Source: UBA5862 sp002408105 (lineage in GTDB: Bacteria; Pseudomonadota; Gammaproteobacteria; Pseudomonadales; UBA5862). Taken from it: 44,839 bases of DNA. How positions within the stretch are numbered: position 1 is the first letter of the stretch; every line of letters starts with the position of its first letter. The translations under genes and the position numbers were made by a program. The stretch lies in NCBI GenBank assembly GCA_034189125.1, contig JAXHVB010000112.1:1-44839 (forward strand), given 5' to 3'. Under the pieces are notes generated by a model. The model worked only from the letters and a program-made list of their open reading frames with translations, did not search any database and was not told the DNA's origin. Shown here in pieces: positions 42,896 to 44,839 of the stretch.

Positions 42896-44335
42896 TTACG
42901 AATCTGCGGGATTCAGTTGCGCGCTGTCCAGCAACTCGGTCTGCGGGTAGGCATTGATCCAGCCGAACCAGAAAGATTCGCTCGCTGGTACCCGCAGCAG
43001 CCGCTCTGCATTGGGGCCCACCAGCGCCGCTTCGGTGAGCGACCAGGAGCCGCCATCGGCATCGACCAGGGTGTCCACTCCATTCCATTCCACGAATCGA
43101 TGTTGCTCGACCGCGTACACGCGCCCCGCGCTCGCAGCATCGGTGACCAGCACCCGATCGGATTCCGGTCCCATCCAATAGAGTTGGCGCGGCTGCAGGG
43201 TTTCCAGGTCGATGGCCACTGGGGTGCCCGTGGTCCCGACCGGTGAAATGCCGAGGACCTTGTGTTTCGGTGTCAGCCGGCTGTCCCGGACTGGGATGCC
43301 GAACATGGTACCGGTCGACGCAAGGTATTCGCGGTAGGCCATGCCCTCGCGGTAGTCCCGGTCGAACCGCGATGGCAGCGCCACCACCGAGGTGTTGGGG
43401 TGCTTCGCCTTCCAGGCCGACCAGCTGGTGGTGGTGACGGGAATCCGCTGGAGTTTGATGCCGGAGTTGGCCAGGGGTCCGACCACGGGCTCCCCCCAGT
43501 AGCTGTTCCACAGTGACGATGTTTTCCAGTCGTACATCAGTTTGTTGGAGCGGTACAGAAAACCGCTGGTCCCGAGCCGATGAAGGGTGCCGTCCAGCTC
43601 CGAATGGTATGCCAGCATGGTGCCGCACAGGGGGCAGTAGACGCCCGTAATTTCGGTGTCGCCAAACCGGTCCATCACCAGTTCATGCCACCCAAGGATG
43701 CGTTGTGGGTATGCCCGCGCCTCGCCGTTCACCACCACGCCAAACACCACATCCGAGTTGGCAAGCCAGTCGGCTTCGGCGCCAGATTCGGTCAGCGGAA
43801 AGCGCAAGGGTGGAATGCCATCGCGGGCGACACCACCCCAGCGGATTTCACTGAGGCGCACGCGGGTTGGCAGGTCGCTGTGAAAGTACCTCAGAAAGCG
43901 CTTGTCGTAGCCACCATAGAGTGCCGCTTTGACTTCCGGATAGTAACTGATCATGGGCGGGTCACTGGCCCACAACCACTGGTACCAGGCTTCGATGTCG
44001 TAGCCGTGCCCGGCGCCGGTCTTGGCGCCGATCAGGTTGAGCAGTTCGAGGCGCTGCTCCGGGTCTTCACTGACTCGAACGACTTCCAAGAGTGGAGCGA
44101 CGTACCCGGGTTCGAAGGTGGACTCGATCAGTTCCAGTGCCGTCGACCGCTGTGTGGTATCACCAGTGGCGAGAAAGAAAAATGCATCCGCGATGGCGCC
44201 ATCCGAGACCTCGCCCTCTGGTTGGGCATGAAGGCCTGCCGCCAGTAAGGCCGGCACCAGCGCTGCGGCCACAAAGCGCCAGACGCGGCGAGCGCTCTTG
44301 TGCTGGAAGGGTCGAGCAGTTGGGTGAATCCGCAT
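42896..44335 (-). CDS. DUF3179 domain-containing exported protein
   Basis: The 479-residue protein has an N-terminal signal peptide (RRVWRFVAAALVPALLAAGLHA) and the DUF3179 domain with its hallmark motif VYCPLCGTML and downstream GTSGFLYRSNKLMYD. The first 120 mature residues look like helical repeats of HEAT type (ALELIESTFEPGYVAPLLEV, then RLELLNLIGAK). The CxxC pair may bind metal or be redox active; the family has no defined function. The ATG at 44335 is chosen because GGAGA lies six bases upstream; an earlier ATG at 44347 has no such site. It is followed by the cyclophilin and mnmC genes on the same strand. Confidence 0.85.
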   Translation of the reverse strand: MRIHPTARPFQHKSARRVWRFVAAALVPALLAAGLHAQPEGEVSDGAIADAFFFLATGDTTQRSTALELIESTFEPGYVAPLLEVVRVSEDPEQRLELLNLIGAKTGAGHGYDIEAWYQWLWASDPPMISYYPEVKAALYGGYDKRFLRYFHSDLPTRVRLSEIRWGGVARDGIPPLRFPLTESGAEADWLANSDVVFGVVVNGEARAYPQRILGWHELVMDRFGDTEITGVYCPLCGTMLAYHSELDGTLHRLGTSGFLYRSNKLMYDWKTSSLWNSYWGEPVVGPLANSGIKLQRIPVTTTSWSAWKAKHPNTSVVALPSRFDRDYREGMAYREYLASTGTMFGIPVRDSRLTPKHKVLGISPVGTTGTPVAIDLETLQPRQLYWMGPESDRVLVTDAASAGRVYAVEQHRFVEWNGVDTLVDADGGSWSLTEAALVGPNAERLLRVPASESFWFGWINAYPQTELLDSAQLNPADS

Positions 44336-44409
44336 GCAGTTCTCCATAAAACAGCCGACTCCGGCGCAGTGTCCGATGTCTGTCTATCGATTCCCGGGGT
44401 GGTGGAATA

Positions 44410-44838
44410 TTACAAGTTGGCGAACATCAACGGTGCAACCCAAGGAAAAATCAGGTGCCAGTACAGCGCCAGCAACAAGGCGCCGAAGAGGTTCACGGCC
44501 AGGCCCATCCGTGCCATCTGCGCAATGTGTACACACCCGCTGCCGTACACGATGGCATTGGGTGGAGTCGCTGCCGGCAGCATGAAGGCATACGAACAGG
44601 CCACGGCCACAGCGCCCATCATGAGCGCCGGTGGTTCATCAAGACTCAGCGCGAGGGCCCCGAACAGCGGCAGCATGAGTGCAGCCGTTGCCGTGTTGGA
44701 ACTGATCTCAGTGACAAAGATGGCCAGCACCACAGCGGCGAAGAGCGTTGGAAAGGCGGGCCAATGATCGACTGCGCGCATGCCTTGGCCAACCCAGTCG
44801 GCGAGGCCGGAGTCGGCAAAGCCCTGGGCGATGGCAAA
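44410..44838 (-). CDS. DASS-type (SLC13-like) anion/sodium symporter, C-terminal part
   Basis: The gene runs off the window end; about 142 C-terminal residues are visible. They contain the family motifs EISSNTATAALMLPL and LPAATPPNAIVYGSG, the latter being the second SNT/PPNAI-type substrate and sodium site of divalent anion:sodium symporters (dicarboxylates or sulfate). Hydrophobic helices fill the rest. It is read on the same strand as DUF3179, whose start lies 75 bases downstream of its stop. The substrate cannot be deduced without the N-terminal half. Confidence 0.88.
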   Translation of the reverse strand, partial: FAIAQGFADSGLADWVGQGMRAVDHWPAFPTLFAAVVLAIFVTEISSNTATAALMLPLFGALALSLDEPPALMMGAVAVACSYAFMLPAATPPNAIVYGSGCVHIAQMARMGLAVNLFGALLLALYWHLIFPWVAPLMFANL

Positions 44839-44839
44839 G

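Noticed and set aside
42813..43628. N-terminal extension of the cyclophilin frame
   Set aside because: It lies antisense-free but in another frame of the DUF3179 gene, lacks family similarity, and the internal ATG has a signal peptide and a ribosome site.

Overview
The window reads as a chromosomal segment of a GC-rich gammaproteobacterium. Pointers are CysB, ThrH, PabB, the prpBCD cluster, PpsA with its regulator PpsR, RraA, fused MnmC, glutathione reductase, H-NS and YadG/YadH-type proteins, plus tRNA-Glu and tRNA-Gly genes with encoded CCA ends. It is densely coded: no gap without a gene exceeds about 285 bases, and there is no insertion sequence, integrase, phage gene or CRISPR array. Most of it is housekeeping and central metabolism. 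Acyl-CoA genes, a GalT-like enzyme, an encapsulin-type ferritin without its shell and a cell-surface sorting-signal protein give it an accessory flavour.

Layout. 1-9945: end of a methyltransferase, an orphan encapsulated-ferritin-like protein, cyclopropane fatty acid synthase, a translationally coupled GalT-like/Sir2 pair, a helical-bundle protein paired with a transglutaminase-like protein, glnS, a crotonase, glutathione reductase and a membrane coiled-coil protein. 10053-10362: a tRNA-Glu/tRNA-Gly operon with a clear sigma-70 promoter. 10522-14494: H-NS-like protein, two-gene ABC exporter, hotdog-like protein, 5'-nucleotidase. 14539-17333: a sulfur block with a TauE/SafE permease, cysB and an APS-reductase-type cysH, with AT-rich palindromic regulatory DNA. 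17424-20137: thrH, a CoA-type Nudix hydrolase and pabB. 20204-27610: prpBCD (2-methylcitrate cycle), divergent ppsR/ppsA and a TusA-like gene. 27712-31147: SpoIIE-type phosphatase, alpha/beta hydrolase, rraA and a short-chain dehydrogenase. 31153-34424: a marR-hlyD-MFS efflux operon with a candidate autoregulatory operator. 34444-35211: a VPxP-CTERM surface protein. 35345-39954: an acyl-CoA module (acyl-CoA dehydrogenase, thiolase-fold protein plus DUF35 partner, acyl-CoA ligase). 40189-44335: DUF3179 protein, cyclophilin and mnmC in one direction, then the C-terminal end of a DASS-type transporter.

How the genes fit together. PrpB, PrpC and PrpD turn propionyl-CoA and oxaloacetate into pyruvate and succinate, and PpsA under PpsR control can lift the pyruvate to PEP, so the block looks suited to growth on odd-chain, branched or sterol-like carbon. 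The acyl-CoA module at 35-40 kb fits that diet. Its thiolase-fold protein lacks the usual nucleophilic cysteine and is coupled to a DUF35 protein whose zinc ribbon is degenerate, which suggests a retro-aldolase or other C-C lyase instead of a thiolase. The sulfur block implies assimilation through APS directly.

Most promising leads: the shell-less EncFtn protein, the cysteine-less thiolase/DUF35 pair, the helical-bundle/transglutaminase-like pair, the Sir2/GalT-like pair, the palindrome pair upstream of cysH, and the SlyA-like operator on the marR promoter. All assignments come from reading the sequence and recalling families; no search was run.
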